A DNA stretch of 64,000 bases from Abelmoschus esculentus (GCA_035048815.1 JAUCBN010000047.1:12614001-12678000); one strand, 5' to 3'. Positions 50,881-61,647 are shown, numbered from the stretch's first letter. A program made the numbers and translations. Notes: a model not told the origin generated them from the sequence alone.

Positions 50881-50968
50881 AGTACAAAGTCTTTAATCAA
50901 TTAAATTAATGAAATAAATGAAAGTTGATTGATTCAACTTGCGTTAGAAATGTCATTACGAAGTAATT
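50881..50968 (+). repeat. 93-bp direct repeat, right copy
   Basis: Matches 47309-47401 with a small deletion. It lies 130 bp upstream of the YUCCA-like start codon, so this copy is in that gene's promoter. Confidence 0.8.
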
Positions 50969-51012
50969 TATATAAAATATTCAACAAAAAAAATTATTTC
51001 CCAATATAATAG

Positions 51013-51020
51013 TATAAATA
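51013..51020 (+). promoter_or_regulatory. Putative TATA box of YUCCA-like gene
   Basis: TATAAATA about 80 bp upstream of the start codon. Confidence 0.55.
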
Positions 51021-51100
51021 TATGATCTCTGCTTCCATGAACGAGCCATTTCGCTTGTTATCGTGTCACTAAAGCAAGATCAACGTCGGCGAGTCCAGCA

Positions 51101-53093
51101 ATGCAACAGGAAACAGTTATTATTGTCGGAGCCGGTCCTTCGGGGCTGTCCACGGCGGCTTGCCTTAACCACCACTCAATCCCTTACATACTCCTCGAAA
51201 GAGAAGATTGTTTTGCTTCTCTTTGGAAGAAATCCACCTACGACCGTCTCCATCTTCACTTAGACAAACGATTCTGCGAGCTTCCTCATATGCCGTTCCC
51301 CGACACTTACCCCAGATTCGTCTCCAAAAACCAGTTCATAAGCTACTTGAACGATTACGTTTCTCGTCTTAAGATCAGCCCTTTGTACCGGAGAAACGTC
51401 GAGTCTGCCGAGTTCGATGAAGCGACCGGGAAATGGATCGTTCAGGCCAGGAACTTGGGATCCAATGAGGTCGAGGAGTTCAACGGAAAGTTCTTGGTAG
51501 TAGCTAGCGGTGAAACAAGCAATCCTTTCACGCCTGAGATTGAAGGACTCGACTGTTTCCCCGGTGATGTCCTTCATTCAACACAGTTTAGAAATGGCAA
51601 GGCTTTTGAAAACCAGAAGGTTTTGGTTGTTGGGTCGGGGAATTCTGGCATGGAGATCGCCCTGGACTTGGCAAATCATGGTGCAGAAACATCTTTAGTT
51701 GTTCGAAGCCCGGTAATAATAAATTTGTCTTCAATTGCAAAACTTGATCCCTGTTTGTATTAAAAACCATATGGTGTTGCAGGTTCATATTCTGTCCAAG
51801 GAAATGGTACACTGGGGGTTGATCCTGTTGAAGTATCTATCTGTTAATATGGTGGACTCCTTGATGGCAATGCTTGGCAAGCTTGTTTATGGAGACCTGA
51901 CCAAATATGGAATCCCAAGACCTGAGGAGGGTCCATTTTTCATGAAAGTGGCTTATGGAAAGTACCCTGTTATTGATGTAGGAACATGTAACAAGATTAA
52001 GTCAGGGGAGATACAGGTAATTTGAGATTCTTTCAAAGAATATTTGTACTATGATTATTAAATTTTATATATCTTTAAAAATATTAAATAAAAATAGATA
52101 ATTGAAATTAAATAGTTACTTTCAGCTTTAATTAGAGCTTTAATTAAGGATAAATATTTTACCCGGTTCAGCCATGTTCCAAACCAACCTGACCTGATCT
52201 AGTATGGATCTAGTATGATTTATTGATTTTTAATGAAAAATTGGGTTCTAGACGAGCTTTTATTGAGGGCGAGTTAAGGGGTAAAATATCTAACCCGAAA
52301 TTAATTATATGATTTTCCTTGAATTTTTAGGTATATTTATAATGTTCCTTATCTTTATTTTTAAATCTGGTCCTTAAGGTTAAATTTTTTATTTATAATT
52401 TAATCCCTAAAGTTATGATTTTTATAATTAAATCCCTTAAAATTATTTTTCTATGGTCAAATCGGATTTAAGGTATTTATCTACTGGTCGAGTCAGATCA
52501 AATTTTTTAAGAAAATGTTCGGATCATGTCAAGTCAGGTTTAAAATATTTATGTTTAAATCGAGTTCGGGGGAAAACCCGACTCGTGCCCATCTCTAACA
52601 TTAATAAGGGTTTTAAATGATCTAAATATGTATACTCGGTTGCAGGTTTTGCCAGGTATATCAAGCATAAGAGGCAATGAGGTGGTGTTTGAGAACGGAA
52701 AAGCGCATCCCTTCGACACAATCGTCTTCTGCACCGGCTTCAAGCGGTCGACCAATGTCTGGCTCAAGGTAAACATTTCATGAGTGTTGCCTTTTCAAAG
52801 AAAATAAAACTAACAATGTTTAATATAATTAATTGAAACATGATTATCGTAAGAAGTTAAAAATCAAAGCTAAGATGATTGAACATTGCATTTAATTAAT
52901 TGAAACATGTTCTAATGTTTTGATTCAGGGAGATGATTACCTGCTGAATGAGGATGGAATTCCAAAGCCGAGTATCCCAAACCACTGGAAGGGAAGGAAT
53001 GGTTTGTACTGCGTCGGACTGTCGAGAAGAGGACTGTATGGGGCAGCTGGTGATGCCGAGAACATTGCTGATGATGTCAAGTCACTTCAGTAA
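51101..53093 (+). CDS. YUCCA-type flavin monooxygenase (YUC10/11-like)
   Basis: YUCCA enzymes oxidatively decarboxylate indole-3-pyruvate to the auxin indole-3-acetic acid, using FAD and NADPH. Four exons: 51101-51712, 51783-52016, 52646-52768, 52929-53093, joining to 377 aa, on the short side but normal for the YUC10/11 branch. Seen: FAD-binding GAGPSG (residues 10-15), LLEREDCFASLWKKSTYDRL, LHLDKRFCELPHMPFP, NADPH-binding GSGNSG (178-183), and the C-terminal FCTGF motif (C311-F314), followed by YCVGLSRRGLYGAAGDA. The start is the ATG directly before the FAD motif. Intron 2 holds a hAT-like element (52145-52597). All key glycines are present, so it looks functional. Confidence 0.94.
52145..52597. 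mobile_element. hAT-like element in YUCCA-like intron 2
   Basis: Starts TAAGGATAAATAT, ends GCCCATCTCTA; flanking 8-mers GCTTTAAT and ACATTAAT match at 6 of 8. Its right end and interior resemble the element at 39922-40432. It lies well inside the intron, away from splice sites. Confidence 0.6.
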
Positions 53094-53455
53094 CAAAATG
53101 ATTCCTTTCAGCAATGAATAATACATATACATATACCATGTAGAGCACATATATGTGACTGTGTGCCTATGTACAAATGCTCGAACGCATGCATGCATCG
53201 ATATCTGAAAGTATATGTCAAAAAAATGCTAGTACACTCAAGGATACGACTATAAAATGGACTGAGCCAGCTTATATTTCCCATTGAGTTCTGTTCACGG
53301 AAATCAACATATAAGCTATGTAAACTCTGGCACGGCAAACTTATCTAAATCGTAATTTAGATTCAAGATTTTCCTTTATACCTTAACCTTGCTAGACAAG
53401 ATGATCAAACCGAATTTGCAAACATTTAAAGATTGTCCAAAGGAATACATCAAAT

Positions 53456-53709
53456 TCAAAGGCATCTCCGTTTGGAACTGGATTGCCAACAAATGTCCTG
53501 CGTTGTTGCCTGGTTGTGCCTAAGCAAATCAAGATATAGTTGTTCATTTGTAAGAGTTGATGCTTGTCCAACAACCTGGAGAAAAGGAGCTGCCATGAGA
53601 ACCTGTTACCAAAAATTTTAAAAATAAGTATATCCATATCGCACACATCTGTATCCGGAACTTACCTTTGACCAGCTAACATGGGCTCCAATTACATGGT
53701 AAAATGTGG
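53456..53709 (-). other. Exon-like segments of unknown origin
   Basis: Minus-strand 53666-53709 and 53602-53456 can be joined by a GT-AG intron and read openly to a TGA. Preceded by an acceptor-like CTTATACAG, they read TFYHVIGAHVSWSK, then VLMAAPFLQVVGQASTLTNE and LYLDLLRHNQATTQ. The composition looks coding, but I recognise no family and found no upstream exon. Possibly a gene remnant, or spliced 3' UTR of the U1-C transcript. Confidence 0.3.
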
Positions 53710-53800
53710 CTGTATAAGTAAAAATAATCAAGAGATAGCTAGTAATAGTATTTTATTTCATTGCTACTTTTTGTACGAACAAGAGAAATTCTAGACCTAC

Positions 53801-53820
53801 GGGGGGGGGGGGGGGGGGGG
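53801..53820 (+). repeat. Poly-G tract (20 G)
   Basis: Uninterrupted G run in an otherwise AT-rich spacer. It may form a quadruplex, and its length may be inexact in the assembly. Confidence 0.85.
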
Positions 53821-54341
53821 TAGAAGCAACTTTCAACTGCATTACAGCCTAAATATAACCAAAGTTCTGTTGAATATAAATAGGTAATGACAGTACAAAA
53901 TTATTCTCCATTCAGCACCAAACAACTTGATGTAATTTACAAAGTAGCCACCAACAAAAAAGATGAATCAGAAATCATAAACAGAATCAGAGGGAATTGA
54001 GTTGGCTGCTCAGGTTGCCTGTACAACGGATATGGCTGCAGTAAAAAAATTACTGGAGACCTATGGAATCTTCCATTCATTAAGTCTAGTTTCAAATATA
54101 AGAGGTAGGATCCCTCATTATATGAAAATAGTGCAATAACAAAATAACATAAAAAAAAAAAAAACAAGCATGATACAAAATAAGTCATAATATTATTCTT
54201 TTATCAAAGTATCACACTTTCCATATGCTACAAGTCTAGAAAAATACATTACCATACAACCTTAATCATCAAAAAGCTTCACATTCAATAGCTTAAGCTC
54301 TTACTTTAGATAGGGAAGCAGAGCATGTGAGTTTAATTAGA

Positions 54342-55574
54342 TTAATGATTAGTTTCAGAAGGTTGTGGATTGGCATTGACATTGTCGAATCCTCCACTTG
54401 TTGGGGGTGCAGGACCAGTCACATATGGTGCAGGAACAGACATGGAGGGTTCTCCGTCAGAAGAAGTGGGTGCCATTGCAGCCCCAGGATTTGCTATTGG
54501 TGGAGCCAGTGTAGGAGGCCGCGGAAGGCCATTTACTTGACCAGGAAAAGGAGCACCAGGTGGTGCCATCATTGGCGGCATGCCTGGAACAGGAGCATAA
54601 CCTGGCAATGTCACCAATGAATAGAAATAAATTCAATTCCATCCTAGGTGCACAATTGAGATCTAGAATCGAAAATCCAATGGCTTGATTGAAAAGAAGA
54701 TGGTATAAATGAAGTAAGGTACATGCTATATGGAAACAACATAAGTATGCAAAAGAAAATTCACTGAGTTCACTAGTCTATCACCACATAAACTCATGGC
54801 TGAACTTATATATTAACCAAACGTCAAACTAGCAACAAGAATAATGAAGCAGATATGTGCTGGATCTTACCAGGAGCACCTGGAGGTGGTCTTGGCAGAA
54901 CAGGGGGCCTCATCCCTGGGATCAATGGTTGCATAACAGGTGTTGGAAGAATGGGAAGGCGGGGCCGCTGAGCCATTAGATGTTGATTAAAAGCAGCTCC
55001 AACCTGGAAAGCTGCTGCTTGGCCAAGATGTTCTTTGATCCTCTGGTCAATTAGACTCTGGGTCTGTTGCTCCTCAAATTGCTGATAGTAAATTCTAACA
55101 TTTGCCTAAATTTACACAAACAATGAGGAAAAAATAAAACATAACTCTCAATCATAAATAAACTAAATGAAATGCAAAGAGAAAATTCTCTAGAATTACC
55201 TTGTGTTTGTAACCTGCATTATGTTGTTTTCTAACCGATGGCTGGAATTTAAACCCAAATAAAATTGTCAGCAATTGTTATAAATTCAACAACAAAACTA
55301 ATAAACTTTAATTTTTAGATTTCTTTTAATTGTTTATAGACTAAAATATGAAAGGATTACAGTGAACACACAGAGATTTTACACACACACACATATATAT
55401 ATATATAATCACAGAACTCACAGAGTCGTGCGTCAAATAAGTGTCGCAATAATCACAATAGTACCTGCAAATTTAAATCCAAATAAACACATCAATCAAT
55501 GTCAATGAAAGAACTCCTGCAGATGTTAATTTCTTTTAGAATTGAATAAATTGGTAAGATCCTTACCGAGGCAT
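54342..55574 (-). CDS. U1 small nuclear ribonucleoprotein C
   Basis: Component of the U1 snRNP that stabilises pairing of U1 snRNA with 5' splice sites. Five exons on the minus strand: 55567-55574, 55422-55464, 55200-55241, 54871-55105, 54342-54601, joining to 195 aa. Exon 1 encodes only MPR minus one base. The U1-C zinc finger is complete: C6, C9, H24, H30 within MPRYYCDYCDTYLTHDS and PSVRKQHNAGYKHK, then NVRIYYQQFEEQQTQSLIDQ. The rest is a Pro/Met/Gly/Ala-rich tail (PPGAPGYAPVPGMPPMM), as usual for plant U1-C. The 8-nt first coding exon is conserved in style, since the start MPRYYCDYC is invariant in the family. An (AG)16 run and AAACCCTAG words lie just upstream. Confidence 0.96.
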
Positions 55575-55621
55575 GATTGTGAGAAACTCAGAATCGAGGC
55601 GCGTTGCAGATCGTAAAACCC

Positions 55622-55622
<1 letters not shown>

Positions 55623-55655
<33 letters not shown>
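55623..55655. repeat. (AG)16 microsatellite near U1-C start
   Basis: About 50 bp upstream of the minus-strand start codon, so it reads CT-rich in the U1-C 5' UTR. An AAACCCTAG telo-box-like word flanks it on each side (near 55616 and 55678). Confidence 0.85.
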
Positions 55656-55658
<3 letters not shown>

Positions 55659-55699
55659 CTGTGTAGAGACAATAGAAAACCCTAGCTCAAAGACGAGGG

Positions 55700-56148
55700 A
55701 AAGGAGGGAAAAATGAAATTTAGCCTTCGTTGTATAAACTTTGGCAAATCGCAGTAACTCGCTCCTATAGGATTCAATTAGGTCCGTAAATGATAGGAGC
55801 CATATAGTACCATTGATTTTTTTTAATCCGAAAAAAAAAAAATTGAATCTTAGTAATAGATAGATCAGATAAGAATATTATCATGATCTGATCTAAATTT
55901 ATATCGAATTCAAATTTGAACCATATATATTTTTAATAAAATATTTGAAACTCTTAAATTTAAGAATATAAATGCATATTGAAATACTAAATAAGTTGAA
56001 TTAAGATTATATATATTAATATAAATTTATTCACAATTATTAAACTTTTATATTTTATTATTTAATCTCAAATCATGACTCAATTCTTGTAGTAAGATAA
56101 GTGTGTGTTTGGTTGAGTTATAAATGCGATTTACAACATCATTGATAG
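55700..56148. other. U1-C upstream flank
   Basis: AT-rich; GATCAGATAAGAATATTATCATGATC words near 55864 resemble a decayed hAT-like element. No gene seen. Confidence 0.4.
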
Positions 56149-56655
56149 TAGGGGGACTATTTGATCGAGTCGAGTCAAAAAATTTTAAGTTATTCGAGTT
56201 GACGAGTCATATTTTATAACTCAAACTTTATTTAAAATTTTTTCGGTTTGAGTCGAGTTTAAAAAATTCGAGTCGAGTTTTCGAGTTCCTATAAATATTT
56301 AATTGTAATTATTTATCAAGTTATAGTATGTTTTGATTCCAATTTAAACAACTTTCTCTAATCATATAAGATATGCATATATAATTTTTTTTCTATATGT
56401 AGCAATATTTTTTTATATTTTTATATATTAATGTATATATCATAAAAAATTGAGAGATTCATTTTAAACTTAAAAATTAATCCTTTAATTATTAAAAATT
56501 TCGAGTTATTCAAATTTCCATTTCACAACTCGAACTTTATTTGAAATTTTTTCGAGTCGAGTCTATGAAATTTCGAGTCGAGTATTTTCTCCTCAAATCG
56601 AATCAAGTTAAGTTATTCGAGTTTTTCAAGTCGAGTCGAGTTTTGCTCGCCCCTA
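56149..56655. mobile_element. hAT-like non-autonomous element, copy a
   Basis: Starts TAGGGGGAC; the reversed end is TAGGGGCGAGC. Flanking 8-mers ATTGATAG and ATTGGTAA match at 6 of 8. Both ends carry GAGTCGAGTCGAG words. The interior matches the copy at about 58685-59120. Confidence 0.7.
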
Positions 56656-56841
56656 ATTGGTAATGGTGAGCATTAATCGGTACCCAGCCAATTAAGATTA
56701 TATATATTAATATAAATTCATTGGATCTTACTGATACTCTGTTGCGAGTTACTTTGCTGTCGGAGCTGGATCACACGGTTCTTAATGGGCCAAGTAGAAT
56801 GACTTCCGTAGAGCCTCACATGGGCCATAATGTCTTAGGCG

Positions 56842-57218
56842 TAGGGATGGTAATTATATTCGTTTTTATGGGTCTCGACCCGATTCAGTTAAGGTAATTT
56901 TTTAATATTAAAATCGGATTTTAAGATGTAACAAATCAGGTAAAAGTTTAAAATTTTTAAAATTAGATTTAAAATTTAAAATATCTAATTTGATTCAACT
57001 CAATATATATTTAATATTTTTATTATTTTTTTATCTATTTTTTATTAAAATAACATGAACGTATCAGGTTTAATTTATATTTTTATTAGATCAAATCAGG
57101 TGAAAATATAATATATATTAAAAATCGAGGAGGGGTAAGATGAATACGTTAAAAAATATTCTGGGCCGGGTTGGAACGGTTAAAAACCAGTCTCATCTTG
57201 TCTCATTGTCATCCGTCT
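56842..57218. mobile_element. hAT-like element, tentative
   Basis: Starts TAGGGATGGTAAT; the right side reads CATTGTCATCCGTCT. The inverted ends agree at the GGATG and AAT words only. No clean duplication. Confidence 0.4.
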
Positions 57219-57242
57219 TTTGATATTATGAATGTGGGACTG

Positions 57243-57421
57243 GAAAAATTATTAGGTGAACCTTGTTCACCACGTCATTCATGGTCTCAGTAATCATGAT
57301 CGTTGATTTTAATTTTTTTTCAAGTGAATCATCACCTCTTTTCAAGTTATTTAAAGATTAATGGTCCTGATTATTTGGACCATGGATGACGTGGTGAACA
57401 AGATTCACCTAATAATCTTTC
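57243..57421. mobile_element. Mutator-like MITE, ~180 bp, diverged subfamily
   Basis: Left end GAAAAATTATTAGGTGAACC; the reversed right end is GAAAGATTATTAGGTGAATC. The inverted ends run on through TTGTTCACCACGTCAT.CATGGTC, about 45 bp in all. The flanking 9-mers match poorly (5 of 9). Confidence 0.7.
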
Positions 57422-58684
57422 CTGAGATTTACACGCGTCCTTCGCCAAGTCACTGCTTCCTTTTTAGCTTACTTGCTGGCCGGCGAAATCTACAGGTTAA
57501 TTCCCATATTGTTTTAATTAATAATATTGTTTTTAATTATTATCGGATTAATCGTATTTTTTTAAAGCATGACACCTCGGACTATTCATTTGCCTTTATC
57601 ATAAATTATTTTCCTTAATACTTGATGATTCGGTGAAACCTACCAGACTCGTTTATTTAATGCAATTTTACAAACCTTAAAGTCAAGTATAAATGTTGAA
57701 TTAATCACTTTGCTTTCTTTGTCAAACCAAACAGTCAATAAATTTGGTCGTTTATTTACACGACAACCTCAGATTAATCTATAGGTTTTTCACATCAAAA
57801 GTGGACATGTTTAAAATTTTATGTATTTTAATATTGTTCTGAGTGATAAAGGTGAATTGAATTAAATATCGAGTAGTTGGAGTGTAAACGAGTTGAGTTA
57901 AGTTTAAATAGTGTTAAACTTAATTCGAGTCGTTAAGATTTTGAATTACGTTCAAGCTTTAATAAATTTTATCAAGTCTGAAAATTTTGAGTTTGACTCG
58001 GTTCGTTAAGAACTTTAGTCAAGTTTGAGCTTGATTCGAGTTCAATTGTGTTAAGCGTTAGTTGATTTTTGATCGTGTTGAACTCGAGGAGTCATCTTCT
58101 GTCACGTCTCATTTAAATACTTGTAGAAAATCTTTGATATACAAGTTACATAAATTCAAGTTTATTAATTTTAAGGTATAAGATGTTATTTTAAGATTTA
58201 TAGGTATAAATTCAAGTTCATAAAACTTACCCATAATATAATTTTTCGATACAAACTTTTTTTTTACGTCCATAATTAAAATATGTCATATATTTTTATA
58301 TTTTAACAGACACTTATTATTAAACTATAATTATTAGGTACTTGATTCCATGACAAGATTAAGCCTGTGATTTTAAATCAGTGATTATCATTTTGTTCCC
58401 CTCTTTTTCACCTACTCTTGTTTTTCCCCATATAATTTAATACACATAAAATATGATTAAAGACCCAGCAAAATTAAATTTAAGTCTGGAAAAAAGACAA
58501 TCAAGTAGTTTCCAGTGTTTTTGTCTGCGTGATTGATTTCAGATCATAACCGAAAGCACAAAAGCCAGACATTTAACATTAAAATGCGCAGTGGGCAGTG
58601 GGGTTTCGATTGGTTTATTAATCATGCGATGGAAACAACCAATCAAACCCATGTGACGACTGCAGTGGAGATGTACTCAACGTT
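57422..58684. other. Intergenic spacer
   Basis: Decayed ACGAGTTGAGTTAAG and TCGAGTTCAATT words at 57850-58090 suggest another hAT-like remnant. No gene seen. Confidence 0.4.
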
Positions 58685-59120
58685 CAACGTTCGATCGAGT
58701 CGAGTTATTTAAGTTAATGAATCTGATTTTATCATTTGAATTTTTATTTAAAAAATTTTAAGTCGAGTTGAGGTTCGAATTCTTATAAAGATTTAATTGT
58801 AATTATTTATTATGTTATAGTATTATCTGATTGTAGTTTAAACAACTTTCACTAATCTTATAAGTTATGTATATATATATTTTTTCATGTGTAGCAATAT
58901 TTCTTCATATTTTTATATCAATATATTATAAAAATTTGAGGACTCGTCTCGAACTTAAAAATAAATATTTTAATTACTAAAAAATTTTGAGTTATTCGAA
59001 TTTTCGTTTTATAATTCAAATTTTATTTGAATTTTTTTAGTTATTCAAGTTTATAAAATTTTGAGTCGAGTTAAAATGAGTCGAATATTTTTACCTCGAG
59101 TCGCGTTTTGCTCACCCATA
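58685..59120. mobile_element. hAT-like element, copy b
   Basis: Shares a long interior with 56149-56655 (TTTAATTGTAATTATTTAT, TTTAAACAACTTTC, GTGTAGCAATATTTCTTC) and the right end TTTTGCTCACCCATA. The left end is degraded, so its start is approximate. Confidence 0.6.
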
Positions 59121-59969
59121 ATTATTTACCGAACATTCTCTGCAATGCACTAATGACCACAAACCTACAAATAATTAGGTTCTAACTCTCGAATTATAGA
59201 CCGAATCTACGATATAATAATTTAATTTAAAATTTTTAAAATAAAATATTTATTTAAATAATTTAAAAATATAACATTTTAAGTTATTCGAATAAATTTA
59301 GAGTGAGTTTTATTGTAAATATATATTACTATTTTTTGATAAATTTTAAATTCTAATTTTTTATTTATAATTTTTTGAATATTTTAAAATTTTGAAAAAT
59401 ACGAAAAAAAAATCTAACATATTAGTGTATTGCACAATAAACTTACCCAAAATTTGACGTATATAATCCACGTTTTAGACGTTAATTTAAATTAATTAAT
59501 TAAATTAATTAATCAATAAATTACACGTTTTAGACGTTAAGACAATTGTGTGAGAATATGCCTAAAATTTCTTTGTTTGAATCCTCTTGAAACTGTAAAA
59601 ATATTTAGTTAAAAATGAACCCAGAAATTTTAAAACGGTTACAATGTGGTTTTAAAACGGTTGTTTCTTTTTCGTTTTCTTTGGTCGGTGCCAGACATTT
59701 GTTTACCTTAATGGAGGATAACAAATGGGTAAATCTCTCAAATACTCACTCAAATATAAAAAATTACAAAATAAATATTCGACTAATTAAAAATTATAAA
59801 ATAATTTATAAATAGAAAGGTAACATAACAATTACTAAAATTTGTATGCTATAATGAATTTAATTATCCAATAGGATTTAAACTTGTCTAAACAATATGT
59901 TTAGGCTTTGCTTTGTAATAAATATTGAAATGAGACATTTTTTTTAGTTAAGAAGAGATTATCTAAATA
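59121..59969. other. AT-rich spacer
   Basis: CACGTTTTAGACGTTAA occurs at about 59469 and again near 59524, a short direct repeat. No gene seen. Confidence 0.4.
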
Positions 59970-60680
59970 CATGAATCATTTTGTCTTAGTAATTAAGAAA
60001 ATGATTATTGTTCCTGGAGATCACAGGTAGGGGTGGGCAAAAAATTCGATTACCCGATTCTGGTCTCAATTCCGGTTGGAACAGGTAGATTTTTATCTGG
60101 AATTGATCTCGACGAGACCAAGATCTAATCCAAAATTCAAGTCCCGATTATAAACGGGAACTGGATCCTAATTTTTTAGACCCGGTACCCGGTGTGTCCC
60201 CAGTATCTTGAGTTTTTTAGTTTATTTTTTCTTTATATATGAATATTATGATGAATATTATGAGTATGACTCGTTTTAAGGCTTCAACTTTTAAGTCTAC
60301 AACATTCTAACTTTGTTATTTAATATTATTAGTAGTAGTCAAAAAAATTTTCTTTTATTATTCACAAATTTTTAATAATAAACTAAGTAACCGGATAGCT
60401 AACATTAGTACTGGTTCCCACCAATATCGAGACCAATTCTTAAAATTTAGGATTCAGTCTGACCGAGACTGAGACTGATTCTAATTTTCAGGAACATGTA
60501 GTTACTGGGACCGGGACCAATTCTAAGTAAATTGATCGGTACCCGGTCTTACCCACCTCTAATCACAAGTTTAAACACCAATATTTACAATATAATAATT
60601 AAGAGGGTCAATATCCAATAATTAAAAATATATTTTATAACAAATATTTCTTATAACTATTATAACCGATTAAAAACTAA
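59970..60680 (+). mobile_element. tRNA-derived SINE, copy 5, split by a hAT-like element
   Basis: The head (TTAGTAATTAAGAAAATGATTATTGTTCCTGGAGATCACAG pattern) ends at 60027. The body resumes at 60562 with ATCACAAGTTTAAACACCAAT and runs on to about 60680. The break lies at the box B region. Confidence 0.65.
60028..60561. mobile_element. hAT-like element nested in a SINE
   Basis: Left end TAGGGGTGGGCAA; the reversed right end is TAGAGGTGGGTAA (11 of 13). Flanking 8-mers ATCACAGG (60020-60027) and ATCACAAG (60562-60569) match at 7 of 8; the duplicated word is SINE sequence. The interior has GGGACCGGGACC, GGTACCCGG and GGTCTCAATTCCGG-like words. Confidence 0.8.
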
Positions 60681-60797
60681 TATAAAACTAGAATAATAAA
60701 CCCATATCAAATTGAAATATAAAGATTAAAACTCCAATTTGAGGACCAAAATCACAATTTAACAAGAATAGTATATTGAACATGGGCATCAATAGTT

Positions 60798-60918
60798 GCT
60801 TCTAGAAGATTTTGGTATTATATTTTTGTGATCCTTCTAGAAGGTAGTGGGTCTGGTCTGAATTGTGATCTATTATTACAACCCCATTTTGTTTGCGTAT
60901 ATATTTGCTTCTAGAAGC
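60798..60918 (+). promoter_or_regulatory. Cluster of three heat shock element palindromes
   Basis: CTTCTAGAAG occurs at 60799-60808, 60834-60843 and 60908-60917, each a perfect palindrome of the TTCnnGAA type with flanks extending the symmetry in two cases. They lie 260-380 bp upstream of the acidic-protein start codon; a TATATAT stretch is beside the third. Confidence 0.65.
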
Positions 60919-61179
60919 TCAAAAAAGGCAGATGGCATTTTCAATTATTTAATGTAAATTATTTTCCCTTTTCTTTTTCTTCTCCGTTCAAAATAAATTA
61001 AAAAATTTTCCAATGCGCCAAACACGGCAGCAACACCCAGCACTTTTCTCTTTCTTTTTGATATTTTATTTTCTTCTAATTATTGCTTAAGAAAATACTC
61101 TCATGTATTTAGTAAAGACTTGAAATCAAAGTCAGTAGTTGAAAACTTTTCCTTTTGGATTTGTTGTTAGATTAAAGAT

Positions 61180-61647
61180 ATGGGTATTAGGAGAAGTGAT
61201 GTTGTTGATGTTTCTTCATTCTTGCTTTTCGAGGCCACCGGCGATTCAGAATCCGGTTGCAATTCCGATCCCGCCATAGCTGATACCAACTGTGAACACG
61301 ACGATGACGACGGCCGTGGTTATGATGATGATGCGGAGTCATGTAGCTGCGATACCGTATCCGTTTCTCTTCCCTGTGTTCGAGAGATCGTTAGTTTAGA
61401 AAACAAATTTGTGAATGTCGGTGGTGATGTCGATGTCGATGATGACGACGGCGATGACGACGGCGTGGTGGAGCAAAGGGAGGTTCGATTGTTTGAGAAA
61501 TGCTGCAGGGATGATCAACGAGTTAATGGAGGTTTTGTGGCCAAGGAAAACAAGCCCTCATCAGCTGTTTCCGTTGAGAACTCAAACGAAACAATGAATG
61601 AGATGGAAAAGAACAGGCTGTTTTGGGAAGCTTGTTTGGCTTCCTAG
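61180..61647 (+). CDS. Acidic plant protein of unknown function, 155 aa
   Basis: Single open exon from MGIRRSDVVDVSSFLLFEAT to NRLFWEACLAS. I recognise no catalytic or DNA-binding domain. Two Asp-rich runs (about residues 42-51 and 86-93) and a Cys/Ser patch (ESCSCDTVSVSLPC) are visible; the last ~15 residues, EMEKNRLFWEACLAS, look like a conserved motif. There is no signal peptide or membrane segment. It is likely intact: normal codon use, a clear 5' leader, and a 3' region with AATTGTAAATACATAAG. Three heat shock elements upstream suggest heat control. The product is probably nuclear or cytosolic, but this is a guess. Confidence 0.75.
   Translation: MGIRRSDVVDVSSFLLFEATGDSESGCNSDPAIADTNCEHDDDDGRGYDDDAESCSCDTVSVSLPCVREIVSLENKFVNVGGDVDVDDDDGDDDGVVEQREVRLFEKCCRDDQRVNGGFVAKENKPSSAVSVENSNETMNEMEKNRLFWEACLAS

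Larger units (their letters stand above)
53094..54341. other. Convergent spacer between YUCCA-like and U1-C genes
   Basis: Probably the 3' UTRs of both genes. It holds a 20-G run at 53801-53820 and two exon-like minus-strand segments (53456-53709) described separately. Confidence 0.4.
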
